A DNA stretch of 64,000 nucleotides, taken from positions 708,557 to 772,556 of the forward strand of contig CP048620.1 in the NCBI GenBank assembly GCA_015698305.1, written 5' to 3'. The translations under genes and the position numbers were made by a program. The notes beneath the pieces are model-generated. The model worked only from the letters and a program-made list of their open reading frames with translations, was not told the origin of the DNA and ran no database searches. Source of the DNA: Candidatus Nitrohelix vancouverensis (lineage in GTDB: Bacteria > Nitrospinota > Nitrospinia > Nitrospinales > VA-1). Below are positions 1-9,520 of this stretch, in pieces. Positions within the stretch are counted from its first letter, which is position 1; the number at the start of each line of letters is the position of its first letter.

Positions 1-1201
1 CGTCCAGGCTTCTGCAGGCGATGACGCCCACCACCGGGCCGAAAATTTCCTCCTGCGCGATGCGCATTTTGCGCGACACATCGGAGAAAACCGTGGGCTG
101 AAAAAAGAATCCGTTCTTGCAGTTCTTGCCGGTCGCGAACTCGCCGCCGGTCATCAAGCGAGCGCCTTCGTCCCGCCCGATCTTGCAATAAGACATCACC
201 TTCTCCCGCTGATCGGCGTTGACCAGAGGGCCGACGTCGACGGAGGCGTCCAGACCGTCTCCCAGCTTGAGGGCTTTGGTCCGCTTCAGCAGTTTGGTCG
301 TGAAGGCCTTGAGAATTTTTTTATGCACGATGACCCGACTGCAGGCCGTGCAACGTTGCCCCGTCGTGCCGAAGGCGCCCCAGACCACGCCTTCTACGGC
401 GGCGTCGATATTGGCGTCGTCCATGACGATGATGGCGTTTTTTCCGCCCATCTCCAGCGAGAAGGGCTTCATGAGACGCGCGCAATTTGCGGCGACGACG
501 CTTCCCGTATCCGTCGAACCGGTGAAGGAAACGAGGTTGACTTCGGGATGGCTCATGAGCGGCTCGCCGGTTTCTGAACCGGAACCGGTCACATAATTCA
601 GAACGCCCGCAGGCAGTCCCGCTTTCTCGAATAATTTGACGAAGGTGAGCGCCGACAGCGGCGTGTCGCTCGCAGGCTTGATGACGACGGTGTTCCCGGC
701 GACCAGCGCGGGCAATAATTTCCAGGAAGGAATGGCGATGGGAAAATTCCAGGGCGTGATCGCCGCGACGGTTCCCACCGGCATGCGAACGGACATACAA
801 AATTTATTGGGCAACTCCGAAGGCACCGTTTCGCCCGCCATGCGCCGTCCCTCGCCTGCGGCATAGTAAGCCATGTCGATGGCTTCCTGCACGTCGCCGC
901 GCGTTTCTTTCAGGACCTTGCCCATCTCGCGCGTCATGTCCACGGCGATGGCTTCCTTGTTTTTCACCAACAGCTCGGCGACGCGGAACAAGATTTCGCC
1001 GCGTTTCGGGGCGGGCGTTTCGCGCCACATCTTGCGCGCCGAAGCCGCCGCTGAAACCGCTTCTTTAACGTCTTCTGCAGCGCTCTTCTGAAAACGCCCC
1101 ACGCATTCCTTGTGATTCGCCGGATTGATGTTTTCAAACACGTCGCGGGTTGAAGCCGGTTTCCATACGCCGTTGATATAATTCTTGTAAAGCGGAGCCA
1201 T
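1..1201 (-). CDS. NAD(P)-dependent aldehyde dehydrogenase, C-terminus outside the window
   Basis: About 400 codons are visible, starting [13 protein letters not shown]. The family is normally 480-500 residues, so roughly 90 C-terminal residues lie beyond base 1. Family landmarks seen in order: cofactor-site ITPWNFP (about residues 148-154), FTGSTDTG (226-233), the general-base Glu in LEMGGKN (E250) and the catalytic Cys in GQRCTA (C284). The visible end reaches EEIFGPVV, the usual C-terminal cofactor motif. The enzyme oxidises an aldehyde to its acid with NAD(P)+ in the cytoplasm. The sequence is closest in style to the broad semialdehyde/betaine-aldehyde group, but the substrate cannot be read from it. 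It stands apart from the pilin genes downstream. Confidence 0.93.
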   Translation of the reverse strand, partial: MAPLYKNYINGVWKPASTRDVFENINPANHKECVGRFQKSAAEDVKEAVSAAASARKMWRETPAPKRGEILFRVAELLVKNKEAIAVDMTREMGKVLKETRGDVQEAIDMAYYAAGEGRRMAGETVPSELPNKFCMSVRMPVGTVAAITPWNFPIAIPSWKLLPALVAGNTVVIKPASDTPLSALTFVKLFEKAGLPAGVLNYVTGSGSETGEPLMSHPEVNLVSFTGSTDTGSVVAANCARLMKPFSLEMGGKNAIIVMDDANIDAAVEGVVWGAFGTTGQRCTACSRVIVHKKILKAFTTKLLKRTKALKLGDGLDASVDVGPLVNADQREKVMSYCKIGRDEGARLMTGGEFATGKNCKNGFFFQPTVFSDVSRKMRIAQEEIFGPVVGVIACRSLD

Positions 1202-1390
1202 GCCAACCTCCTTCCAGAATGAAACGATTATCGCTGAATGCGCTATGCACTCAGGCCCCTCACTTCAGCGCGTTCAACGCTCACTACCAATATAATGACT
1301 GAGTGGGCTAAAGCGCCAGTCCAATTGCATCTATCTTTCATGCGCTGGAGTCATCAATTTATCGCCCTCTCAATAGAGAGGGCCTCAGCC

Positions 1391-1446
1391 CTGAAAGGAT
1401 TTTTTAAAAATTATTTTTTGAAAGAGCCTGGTAAAGAATCTTTCAG
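1391..1446 (-). terminator. Possible terminator after the adhesin-tailed PilW gene
   Basis: An inverted repeat (CTGAAAGGATT near 1391, AATCTTTCAG ending at 1446) encloses A/T-rich runs, just past the stop codon of the minus-strand gene ending at 1454. The loop is long and itself contains complementary A and T runs. Position fits termination of the pilin operon; strength is uncertain. Confidence 0.35.
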
Positions 1447-1453
1447 GGGAGGT

Positions 1454-3250
1454 TCAAGGGGTGATCGGATTGACCGACACGTTATCAAAATTCATCACGT
1501 TTTTTGTGGTCATCAAACCTACCTTCCCTTCTGTGTAGGTTGAGTCTGTCACCTCCAGATCCCAACTGGCCGGTTCGGGATCCGTCGCCAGCCATATCTT
1601 GGCCTTCAAGGCGTCGCCTTCAACGCTGGCCTTGATTGTGTAGTAATCCCCGCTCGTAACTACCACAACCGCCTGATCCAGCACCGTTCCAGTGAAGCCA
1701 AGCATGGACATGATGCTTTCCGTGGTGTCCAGAAGTATGAGTTGAAGCACATACACATGACCCGCAGGGTTTCCCGCACAGGCCAGACACAATATTCGCG
1801 CCTGATACTGGTGGGTGGTGTCCTGGTATCGCAGAACAAGGCCGGCGTATTCGTTCAAGCCCAAAGAACCATTGCGCATTAAATCCACCTGAGCTACATA
1901 GTCCTGCCAGGATGCGCATCCATTCAGGGATTGACCGGATCCGTTGGACGCGGTTTTGTATTTCTGGCTGGCTACGTTCCAGTTGACTGAGCCCAGTTCG
2001 GTCCATCCCGCGCTGTCGCCGTCGTCAAAATTATCCGTTAAAATACCGTCGCCCGACTCAAACGAAACGGGAATGGCGTTGAACACTGGGAAGTCGCTTC
2101 CCCCCACCGTGATCAGCGAATTCGCCGACAGGGTGATGGATGCGTTGGGCGCGGCCCAGTCATAGGAAAGCGTCGTGCTCGCTTCGCCCGAACCATTGGT
2201 GGTACTGGAAGACGCTCCCACCGTTCCGTCGCTGGCGTTGAAATTCACCGTGAGGCCCGAACCCACCGCGGCTCCTTCGGAGTCGAGCAGGGTTGCGGTG
2301 ACGGTCGTCGTGTCGTCCGGACACTCCACCGGATTCGGCGAGGCCGCGATGCTCATGATGCCGTAAGGCGCCATGACCAGATTGCGCGGCGATGCATTGG
2401 ATTCAAACGTGAGTCTGTGATGGCGGTCGCTGTAAGTCGTCGTGCCGCCCACAGTCGCCGCGCTTCCGGTCGTATAAGCCCCGGAGTCGAGATATTCATC
2501 GCGCGGGTCCTGGTTCGGGCTTTTCACCAGCACTTCAATTTCCAGTCGCCGGATGTCGTTCATATCGCTACTCGCCAGCGTGTAAGGCGGCACCGGTCGA
2601 CCGTCTGCGTCCACCGTCACGCCCGAGGGCAAGGGATCGTCGTTCTTGTCGTAATAGCGGATGATGAGGTTGTCGATATGTTCCGCCAGCTTGCTTCGCT
2701 CGGAACCGCTATCGCCTACGTTGGGCTTGATCATATAAAGGTTAAAATCCGGCGTTCCCAGAGTGAGACCGATGGAATAATCCCGTGTTTCCGCCGAAGA
2801 GATCGCTCCGTCGCTGTCCATATCAAAAAAAGGCGAGATCGTGAAGGTCTCGGTGCTGGCCCCGGTCGAATTGGACAAGGCGTAAGTGAACACTTCATCC
2901 GCCTCTATCACGCCGTCGTTGTCTTCGTCAAATACGCTGGTCAGATAATGGTCGGATGCGGCCAGAAACCGGGTTCCCCGAACGACGTTGAAACCGGAGT
3001 TCTGCACGCCGCGCGTGATATAGTTCACGGCGGCGCGGCCGTTGGCTTGCATCTTGTTGAGTTCGTTTTGCAGGATGAACGATTCTTTTTGCGACTGAAA
3101 CACCGTCACCAGCATGGCGATGAGGACCAGAGACAGGCCGCTTCCCACCATCAAACCTATCAAGGTAAAACCGCGCTCGTTGGTCCAGCGTTCGCCTGAA
3201 GTGTTTGCTTCGCACATACACGATTCTCCTGATATTTGCATACGATTCAT
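1454..3250 (-). CDS. PilW-like minor pilin fused to Ig-like and lectin-like domains
   Basis: 598 residues. A class III signal with cleavage at G27/F28 (ERGFTLIGLMV) is followed by the usual hydrophobic helix and a PilW-type region (MQANGRAAVNYITRG). Position 5 of the mature protein is Gly, not the almost invariant Glu. After residue 293 come two parts unusual for a minor pilin. Residues about 300-395 form a Ser/Thr-rich Ig-like module (VTATLLDSEGAAVGSG), and residues about 405-598 resemble concanavalin-like/laminin-G beta-sandwich modules (NFDDGDSAGW, YAGLVLRYQD). The likely role is a pilus-tip or surface adhesin subunit. A GGGAG ribosome site supports this start. The gene is last in an operon and begins 9 bp after the preceding stop. 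Confidence 0.85.
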   Translation of the reverse strand: MNRMQISGESCMCEANTSGERWTNERGFTLIGLMVGSGLSLVLIAMLVTVFQSQKESFILQNELNKMQANGRAAVNYITRGVQNSGFNVVRGTRFLAASDHYLTSVFDEDNDGVIEADEVFTYALSNSTGASTETFTISPFFDMDSDGAISSAETRDYSIGLTLGTPDFNLYMIKPNVGDSGSERSKLAEHIDNLIIRYYDKNDDPLPSGVTVDADGRPVPPYTLASSDMNDIRRLEIEVLVKSPNQDPRDEYLDSGAYTTGSAATVGGTTTYSDRHHRLTFESNASPRNLVMAPYGIMSIAASPNPVECPDDTTTVTATLLDSEGAAVGSGLTVNFNASDGTVGASSSTTNGSGEASTTLSYDWAAPNASITLSANSLITVGGSDFPVFNAIPVSFESGDGILTDNFDDGDSAGWTELGSVNWNVASQKYKTASNGSGQSLNGCASWQDYVAQVDLMRNGSLGLNEYAGLVLRYQDTTHQYQARILCLACAGNPAGHVYVLQLILLDTTESIMSMLGFTGTVLDQAVVVVTSGDYYTIKASVEGDALKAKIWLATDPEPASWDLEVTDSTYTEGKVGLMTTKNVMNFDNVSVNPITP

Positions 3251-3259
3251 ATCGTCTCC

Positions 3260-5095
3260 CTACTCAAGAAATCCCACTCGCTCAACGCTGTAAATAGAGG
3301 GGATGAAGGGCGGCCAGAAATCCGGGTCCTGAAACCGAATGTCCCAGCCCCAGTTTCGCGTCGGGCCGGAATAACAGTCGCCGCCCAGACACCACAGGCC
3401 ATCCGCCTGCTCGCTGACCCAAAGATTCACAAAGGAGCCTAGAATATTGAGACTGTTCCCCGTCCACCACTCATGCAGTCGTGGATAAGAATGCACGCCG
3501 CCGCTGTATTCGCTCCCGTCCGCTTGCGTCGGAAGGTTGCCGCTGAACAGCGCCGCATTGACCGATGTCGTCGTGCCCTTGTAATTGTTGAACAAGGTGT
3601 TTTGACTGATGCCGCAGGGCTTCGTTACAAAGGCGTTGGACAGTACGTTGATCGCGTCGCCAATGACCGCCACGCCATGCGTGTTGATGGTGTTGAAATC
3701 GCCGTGAATATAAACCGGGTTGTCAGTGACCAGCGTGGTTTCGTCGGAGACCTGGGCGGAGGAGGTCGCGTCCAGCTTGACCAGACGTATGGCCTGCAAG
3801 TCGCCCGACTGGTTATCGAAGCTGGCGTCCGGCGAACGCGATGTAAATATCAGAATGCCGTCTCCAGCGAGGCTCAAACCATTGTCCGCCAGATAGGCCT
3901 CGTACCACGATTCCAGCAGGTTCAAGTCGATGTCCGTCGTGTCCACATCGCGACCGTCTTCCCGGCAATCTTCAAATGCATCCTGCGTTTCCTGAATGAT
4001 CGGCAAGGCCAGACCGGTTGAAACTCCGGCTGAGGATTCCCCGGCCGCCACCAGCGCCGTCACGTCGGTGTTGGGAGAAGGACGCGATACGAACACCTCG
4101 GTGCCCGACCCGAGACCGCCGGTGCCGATGATCTTGATGCCGTCAATGGTCGTGCGTTGCGGGTCGCCCGCGCGCTGTTCATAAAATCCGCCGCGCGAGA
4201 AAAACGCCTTTGCAGGAGTCGAATAGGGTTCCTCCTGAATCAACACGTAATCATTGAAACGCGTTTCCTCTGTGGCTTCGTTGGCGGTGGTGATATCCGT
4301 CGATACGGTCTCCGTTGGCGAAAAGGTCGTACCCGTCCCTGCCGTCTTCACGATCACCGTATTGTTATAGGTGCGAATCGGCGTGTCCTTGGTGTTGTTG
4401 TAGACATTGCCAGCGGCAGACATCAGATGCGGCGACAGACTGTTACTGGTATCGTAATTTCGCAGGCGGATTTCATTGCCGGACGAGGAACCGATATAAA
4501 TGTCGCCGTTTGAATGAATGCGTCCCCACATGTCCATGTCCGGCCCGGGAAACAATTCCAGATCGGCGGCGTTGCCCGTCATTCCATAAAAAACGAAATA
4601 CTGCACGAGCGGCGTCTCAAGAATACGAATGGTTTCGCGCACCGTTTCCTTGGTCTTGTCCTTGAGCGACTGGGAGTGGCTCTCGATATTGTAAGTGTAG
4701 GCGTAATGATAAATCGTGGTGTTGCCGACGATGGTCTGATAAAGGAATTGCTCGACCGGATTGGTGACCTTGTATTTGACCTCGTAACCGCGATAATCGC
4801 TCTCCGTGATGAAGCCGTCTGCATCGGCGCCCGCGTAATCTGCCGACTCGGTGTAGACCGAGAGATTTTCAAATTCGTTGACCACTGCGTTGACGGCAAG
4901 GTCCAGCCCCACCTCCGCCGAATAAAAGGCCTTGCGCCCCTTGCTGAAGGAGTTGGTCGTCTCCATGTTCAGCGTCGCCGCCTTGAATGCGCCCGCCGCA
5001 AGCGACGCCAGCACCGCCATGATGATCATGAACAAGACAAGGGTATTGCCCGCCTGACTCGCCCAACTTCTGCAATACTGAGCTCGGATATTCAT
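3260..5095 (-). CDS. PilX-like pilus assembly protein (operon A)
   Basis: 611 residues. The N-terminus AGNTLVLFMIIMAVLASLAA is a PilX-type hydrophobic segment followed by KAFYSAEVGLDLAVNAV, the signature of PilX N-terminal domains (in minor pilins of this group, A/SAE follows the helix). The rest is a long extracytoplasmic region with HSNGDIYIG, a short beta-repeat motif common in large PilX relatives. Its length is about three times that of the classic Pseudomonas PilX, as in other environmental bacteria. It probably forms part of the minor-pilin tip complex that primes type IV pilus assembly. The start overlaps the stop of the PilV-like gene by 4 bp, which indicates translational coupling. 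Confidence 0.82.
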   Translation of the reverse strand: MNIRAQYCRSWASQAGNTLVLFMIIMAVLASLAAGAFKAATLNMETTNSFSKGRKAFYSAEVGLDLAVNAVVNEFENLSVYTESADYAGADADGFITESDYRGYEVKYKVTNPVEQFLYQTIVGNTTIYHYAYTYNIESHSQSLKDKTKETVRETIRILETPLVQYFVFYGMTGNAADLELFPGPDMDMWGRIHSNGDIYIGSSSGNEIRLRNYDTSNSLSPHLMSAAGNVYNNTKDTPIRTYNNTVIVKTAGTGTTFSPTETVSTDITTANEATEETRFNDYVLIQEEPYSTPAKAFFSRGGFYEQRAGDPQRTTIDGIKIIGTGGLGSGTEVFVSRPSPNTDVTALVAAGESSAGVSTGLALPIIQETQDAFEDCREDGRDVDTTDIDLNLLESWYEAYLADNGLSLAGDGILIFTSRSPDASFDNQSGDLQAIRLVKLDATSSAQVSDETTLVTDNPVYIHGDFNTINTHGVAVIGDAINVLSNAFVTKPCGISQNTLFNNYKGTTTSVNAALFSGNLPTQADGSEYSGGVHSYPRLHEWWTGNSLNILGSFVNLWVSEQADGLWCLGGDCYSGPTRNWGWDIRFQDPDFWPPFIPSIYSVERVGFLE

Positions 5096-5625
5096 TCGAT
5101 AAATTGCCTCCTGTGCAGGACAGAACCCATATCAACCGTGTGCGTCTTTCCCTTGCTACCGGTCCACGATGTCTCCACCGTCACCTCGATCATGCGTATG
5201 TCTTCCGCGTCGTCAAAACTGTAGCTCCCGCCATGCGGGTAAGCGATGATCGACCACTCTTGCGTGAAATTGTCGATGGTATCCGTTTTTGTGTAGGTCC
5301 AGTCGTCGACCGCTGTCATGGACTGTTCGGTGATGTAATCCGTCACAACATAAACAAAGCCGTACACGCCGCCAATGGGCTCGTTGGTGGCGAGTCGTTT
5401 CAGTTGTTCTATTTTATTGGTCGTGTGCATGGTGGCGAGAGTTTCGTACTTCGACTGCCGCTGATGATGCATGATCGAATCCACCGCCTTTGCCAGCGGC
5501 ACCATGCCAACGGCAAGGATGACCAGCGACACCAGAATCTCGATCAATGAGAAACCCGCCTGTCCGCGCAATCGACATTTTTCAGTCGCAAACTTGATTG
5601 TCTGTTCGTCGGCTCGTTGCATCAT
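5092..5625 (-). CDS. PilV-like minor pilin (operon A)
   Basis: 177 residues. A type III signal peptide GQAGFSLIEILVSLVILAVG is cleaved after the Gly before FSLIE and retains Glu at mature position 5. The following LATMHTTNKIEQLKRLA matches the PilV helix that packs on other minor pilins. PilV acts with FimT, PilW and PilX in the inner membrane as a priming complex for type IV pili. It overlaps the FimT-like gene upstream and the PilX-like gene downstream by 4 bp each, so the four genes are expected to be one transcript. Confidence 0.85.
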   Translation of the reverse strand: MMQRADEQTIKFATEKCRLRGQAGFSLIEILVSLVILAVGMVPLAKAVDSIMHHQRQSKYETLATMHTTNKIEQLKRLATNEPIGGVYGFVYVVTDYITEQSMTAVDDWTYTKTDTIDNFTQEWSIIAYPHGGSYSFDDAEDIRMIEVTVETSWTGSKGKTHTVDMGSVLHRRQFIE

Positions 5626-6230
5626 CCTGTGCTCCAGGGTCCCGGCGTCGCCGCCAGAGAATCATATTTCCAAAGGTCCGCAGACCCTGTTCCCATTACA
5701 ATGCTCACGGCGCGCATGCGATCAGTGGATAATCCTACATCCTTGCTCGGGAGCATATAGACGCCGCCTCCGGCGGAGGCTTCGCCGCGGGAATTGAAGG
5801 TGAGTGTGGCAGCGCCTCCGAAATCTGCGGCGGCCGACATCGCATTGCCATCCACGTCCTGGATCGACGAGTCGTAGCCAAACTTCATATTGTTTTCCAG
5901 ATTGACGGTTTTTACTTCTTCGCCGGAATCTGCACTGCCGTCGGAATTCGTGTCGTCATGGATCGTATACGTGTGATTACTCACGTCAAAGGTCACAATC
6001 ACATCATTGTTGTTGCCGATCGCCTTGGAGCGGGCGAGCATCAGATCGAAATAAACTTTCTGCGCCTCGGCGTTGATCTGATACATCTGCGCCCAGTTGG
6101 ATATTTTTGGAATAGAAATTGCCATCAACACGCCCATCACGACAATAACCACCATGATTTCGATGAGCGAAAATCCGCTGTCCCGAGACGCGGCAAGTAT
6201 TCGGAGACGACGATGGGGAATGACAGACAT
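5622..6230 (-). CDS. FimT/GspH-type pseudopilin (operon A)
   Basis: The prepilin signal SGFSLIEIMVVIVVMGVLMA is followed by the FimT/GspH pattern (AEAQKVYFDLMLARSKAI, an extended beta region and VYMLPS). The open frame continues upstream to 6371, but that start would give a leader of about 65 residues. The internal ATG at 6230 (MSVIPHRRLRILAASRDSGF) gives a normal basic leader and is preferred, giving about 202 residues. FimT-like pilins initiate pilus assembly and in some species bind DNA. It is the first gene of operon A; the AT-rich region upstream should hold the promoter. Confidence 0.8.
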   Translation of the reverse strand: MSVIPHRRLRILAASRDSGFSLIEIMVVIVVMGVLMAISIPKISNWAQMYQINAEAQKVYFDLMLARSKAIGNNNDVIVTFDVSNHTYTIHDDTNSDGSADSGEEVKTVNLENNMKFGYDSSIQDVDGNAMSAAADFGGAATLTFNSRGEASAGGGVYMLPSKDVGLSTDRMRAVSIVMGTGSADLWKYDSLAATPGPWSTG

Positions 6231-6725
6231 ATCGCTTCGCCCCAGGCTCTCAGCGCCGAACACCAAAATTTCGTAAGCTGAAATTATCGGACTGAGTGAA
6301 AGTTGCCTTTGCTTAATATCAATGTCTGTTGCTGTAAGCATTCGACTCATCGCATTTTGCTGTGAAAACAAACGACTCTACTGTTGTGTATGAATGATTG
6401 AATTATATACCCATTCCTACCAAAAGTAATGCCATTCAATTGATGTCACTTATTGGAATAGATAAAGCAATCTCTATGCCATCATTCGGAGCAAGCCAAA
6501 ACAACGCAGTGAAGACCAATAATTATAATAAGTTATACATTGATAACTTTTTTAATGAAGCAATTGCTCTGGCACTCGACTGACAAATACAGGCAGTAAA
6601 TCGGACAATCGTATAAAATATCAGACGGTAGCTCTCAACTCCTGAAAGGCTCGAAGCTCCTCAATGAGTCCGTCAAACCGTTTTATAAAACGAAATTTAG
6701 AAAAACAGGGGGGGAAGATGCTACA
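6231..6725. other. AT-rich intergenic region between the two pilin operons
   Basis: About 500 bp with no convincing gene. A 61-codon plus-strand frame (6398-6583) has no recognisable content or good ribosome site. The base composition is clearly more AT-rich than the flanking genes, which fits a promoter region for operon A. I see no repeat or hairpin apart from the terminator at 6726-6751. Confidence 0.5.
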
Positions 6726-6751
6726 CAGGAAACCTGCCCTCAGGTTTCCTG
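6726..6751 (-). terminator. Terminator hairpin overlapping the stop codon of the operon B PilX gene
   Basis: A perfect 11-bp stem (CAGGAAACCTG / CAGGTTTCCTG) has a 4-nt loop. The TGA stop of the gene (6740-6742) lies inside it. On the minus strand it is followed, after a short gap, by a C-run and CTGTTTTTC. A ribosome reaching the stop would cover the hairpin. Confidence 0.65.
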
Positions 6752-8062
6752 CCAGGATAAAATGGTCACTTTATTGCTCAGGAATGGCGCGACGCCTCCG
6801 CCATTATAGTTGATGTTCGGGTTGCCGCTCAGCAGATTGGCGGTGACTCTCGAATCGGTCGCCGAAGCGTCCGCCGCCAGCACAAAACCGTTGATTGTCG
6901 GGTTGCCGCTGAACTCGATCTGCTCGCCCGCATAAATCATCCCCTCAATCGCGTTGGTCGGGTTACCGCCCATATCGATATCGGTTCCCGCCATCATAAA
7001 GATATTCTGGATTTCCACCGGGTCGCTCGCCAACTTGCGATTGGTCAATTCCGGGCCGCCGGAGGTGACGATATGCCCTTCTGCTATGACAGTGATCTCA
7101 AAAGGACTGCCCGCCGAACCGGCGCCGCTGATCGACACATTCCCTTCGATATAATAATTGCCCGGAAAGCCGCAACTGTCGCCCAGATCCCATTCCACCG
7201 GCGGTCCGGCGTCGTATCCCCAGCCCTTGTTGTGGCTCCCGCAAGGCCCCACTCCGGTGCGAAAATTGTCGTCGGTCGAGGTATTGTGGATCGTCGTTCC
7301 CGCCCCGTCGCGCACCACCCCGTCGGCGCCCAGCACGTATTCTGAAAGGCTCTTGTAATCGGAGATGGTCGGAACAGGGATGCTCTCCACCGGCGCCCCG
7401 CTCGCCGTGGCGCCGCCAACGGTCGGACTGCCGCCCGCCGTATAAGTTCCCGACGCTGTCGCCGATTGACTGATGGAGGGACTGCCGGAGAGCGTCAAAT
7501 CTGCATTGGAATGCGCGCTTCCGCTCGAACCCGTAACCGAAGGGTTGCCTGAAACCGTCAGATCGCCGTCGGTCGCGATCGCATGGTTCCCCTTATAGAG
7601 CGTGCGGGTCAACACCACTTCAATCGTTTTGCTGATGCCGTCCGCCGTACCCGTCGCGGTGAGAACCACGGTGTTGTCCACATCGTCTGCAGTGTTCCCA
7701 TCATTATCGTTGTTATCGGCAATGGTGACCGTATAGGTCCCCCCGCCCAGAGAAATATTTGTGAAGGTTCCTGCGGGCCAGTTCGAGCCGTCCACTTCAT
7801 CGTCAAAACCGTTACTCACTTCGCCGGGGCTGTTGCCTGAGCCGTCGTAATTGAAGTAGCTGACGGCGCGATGGATACCCGCTTCCGCCAGATAGACCGC
7901 CTTGCGCGATTTGGTATAGTCTTTCGTTCGCGAAATATCCTGCGCCGCCCATTTGATGCCGCCCAGAGCCAGCGCCGCCAGAACCACCAGCAGGATGAGA
8001 GAAGTGGCCAGCGCCATTCCTTCCTGCCGCATGAAACGATGTTTCGGGATCGCTCTGTTCAT
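6740..8062 (-). CDS. PilX-like pilus assembly protein (operon B)
   Basis: 440 residues. The hydrophobic start GMALATSLILLVVLAALALG and the following SRKAVYLAEAGIHRAV match the PilX N-terminal domain and parallel the operon A protein. Residues about 150-220 are a Gly/Ser/Pro/Asn-rich series of short beta repeats (SGNPSVTG, HSNADLTLSG, SGSPS), and similar SGNP motifs recur near the C-terminus. This repetitive stretch is probably a parallel beta-roll exposed on the pilus. It is the last gene of operon B, 10 bp after the PilW-like gene. Its stop codon is inside a terminator hairpin. Confidence 0.82.
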   Translation of the reverse strand: MNRAIPKHRFMRQEGMALATSLILLVVLAALALGGIKWAAQDISRTKDYTKSRKAVYLAEAGIHRAVSYFNYDGSGNSPGEVSNGFDDEVDGSNWPAGTFTNISLGGGTYTVTIADNNDNDGNTADDVDNTVVLTATGTADGISKTIEVVLTRTLYKGNHAIATDGDLTVSGNPSVTGSSGSAHSNADLTLSGSPSISQSATASGTYTAGGSPTVGGATASGAPVESIPVPTISDYKSLSEYVLGADGVVRDGAGTTIHNTSTDDNFRTGVGPCGSHNKGWGYDAGPPVEWDLGDSCGFPGNYYIEGNVSISGAGSAGSPFEITVIAEGHIVTSGGPELTNRKLASDPVEIQNIFMMAGTDIDMGGNPTNAIEGMIYAGEQIEFSGNPTINGFVLAADASATDSRVTANLLSGNPNINYNGGGVAPFLSNKVTILSWQET

Positions 8063-8072
8063 TGCCCTCTCC

Positions 8073-8873
8073 TCAATTCCTCAGGACCACATCGGTCTTG
8101 AATTCTTTCGTCAGTTTGGAATCGTTTGTGTCCTGCATAGAAATTGACACGCCGATGCGCTTGACCTGGGAGGTTTCGGTTTCTCCGTAAAAATCAAAGC
8201 TCATCGACTGCGCCTCGCTGATCAACACGTCCGCCGATCCTGAATCAACGGTCTTGGTGATGTTCGTCCCCGAATGTTGCAAGGTCACGTCGTTGTACTT
8301 GTTGACCGTGAACAGGCGCGTGTTCAATCCATAGGTGTAGGAGTTTGCCAGACCGCTTCCCAAAGGCAGATTCGACGCCGTCGGAGTCCCGTCCACCGTA
8401 TTGAGTTCGTAGGACCCGGCGCCGGGATTATAAATGACAATCTTGTCGCCGTCGGCAAAACCGGTACCGTCCACCACCGTCAAATCCGTCGCCCCGGCCG
8501 CCCCGGCGCTCACGCCTGAACTGCCTGTGGGCGTCGTCGTGCGCACGTCTCCATTATTCACCCGATAACTGATCGAGGAGGAAGACATCGCCGTGATGCC
8601 CTGATCCGGCGGCATGCCAAAACCCGCCATTTTCAACTCGCGGGTGATTATCTTGATCGCGTGACGACCCTTGGCCCGGATATTGGTTGATGAATTCTCA
8701 TCCTGAATCACCTCTTCCTGCATGGTGAACACATAGATCGTCGCTCCCAGCAAAATAACGCCGATGATCGCCGCGACCATGAACTCGACGAGAGTGAGGC
8801 CGCTTTCTTCACGCCACCGAGTCTTCAATCCCGCTTTCTGACCCTGTCTTTTGACTCTGTTTCGATTCATCAT
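8073..8873 (-). CDS. PilW-like minor pilin (operon B)
   Basis: 266 residues. The prepilin signal EESGLTLVEFMVAAIIGVIL retains Glu at mature position 5, unlike the PilW of operon A. The segment NIRAKGRHAIKIITRELKMAGFGM is typical of PilW. There is no Ig or lectin extension, so this is the ordinary-sized form. It should sit in the inner membrane and enter the tip complex of a type IV pilus. The gene follows PilV by 9 bp and precedes PilX by 10 bp, so co-transcription is likely. Confidence 0.83.
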   Translation of the reverse strand: MMNRNRVKRQGQKAGLKTRWREESGLTLVEFMVAAIIGVILLGATIYVFTMQEEVIQDENSSTNIRAKGRHAIKIITRELKMAGFGMPPDQGITAMSSSSISYRVNNGDVRTTTPTGSSGVSAGAAGATDLTVVDGTGFADGDKIVIYNPGAGSYELNTVDGTPTASNLPLGSGLANSYTYGLNTRLFTVNKYNDVTLQHSGTNITKTVDSGSADVLISEAQSMSFDFYGETETSQVKRIGVSISMQDTNDSKLTKEFKTDVVLRN

Positions 8874-8882
8874 TGCCCTGAT

Positions 8883-9356
8883 CTATTGCGAAATTTGCGA
8901 AGTCAGCGTAACGGACCCGTTTTCCCAGGCCACCGTCGCCTCCACCGTGTAGAAATAATATAAGGTTCCATCAGTCGTGATCGTCCAGGTGCGCGTGTAC
9001 AGCGCATCCGAGCCACCCGTCGCGCCCTCGGCGTCAATCAATTCGCCGCCCGTAGTCGCCGACCAGCCTGCGGAATAAACCGGCGAATCCAAACCGTCGG
9101 CGCCGCCCAGCGAAGTCGACAGGGCAATGCTTTTGATCGCCTCCAGCTTGTCCTGGGCCAAAGTCGTCGCCGTGGTTTCATGACTGCTCTTGGCGTTGCG
9201 CGAAACAATCGAACCCGAAGTGGAGGCATAGAGAATGAAACCAAGCGCCAGCATGACGATGGCGATGAGGATTTCCATGATGGTGAATCCTCGCTCCGAT
9301 ACCGCAGGCTCCAGTGAGGCGACCCGGTGATCTGTTCCAGAATTTTTTAAATACAA
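8883..9356 (-). CDS. PilV-like minor pilin (operon B)
   Basis: 157 residues. The leader ends ...SERG, followed by FTIMEILIAIVMLALGF with Glu at mature position 5. The helix continues into TTLAQDKLEAIKSIAL, the PilV-type pattern. It is first in operon B; the 160-bp AT-rich gap upstream (9357-9520) presumably carries the promoter. Compared with operon A, this operon lacks a FimT-like pilin and has the order PilV-PilW-PilX instead of PilV-PilX-PilW, so the two sets are not a simple recent duplication. Confidence 0.83.
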   Translation of the reverse strand: MYLKNSGTDHRVASLEPAVSERGFTIMEILIAIVMLALGFILYASTSGSIVSRNAKSSHETTATTLAQDKLEAIKSIALSTSLGGADGLDSPVYSAGWSATTGGELIDAEGATGGSDALYTRTWTITTDGTLYYFYTVEATVAWENGSVTLTSQISQ

Positions 9357-9520
9357 ACTCGCGTCCTCATTATGGAATGCGACTCCGCCAAGCCAGACCC
9401 AAATATGATTCTACTAACAGTTGAGGTAATAATTAGATTGTAATATAAATATAGCCACTATTATAAAATACGTCAACTAAATTACCAGCCATAACTGAAA
9501 GCGTATGAAATTTTAGAATT

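Noticed and set aside
6398-6583. 61-codon frame between the pilin operons
   Set aside because: AT-rich promoter region with no ribosome site and no family resemblance.
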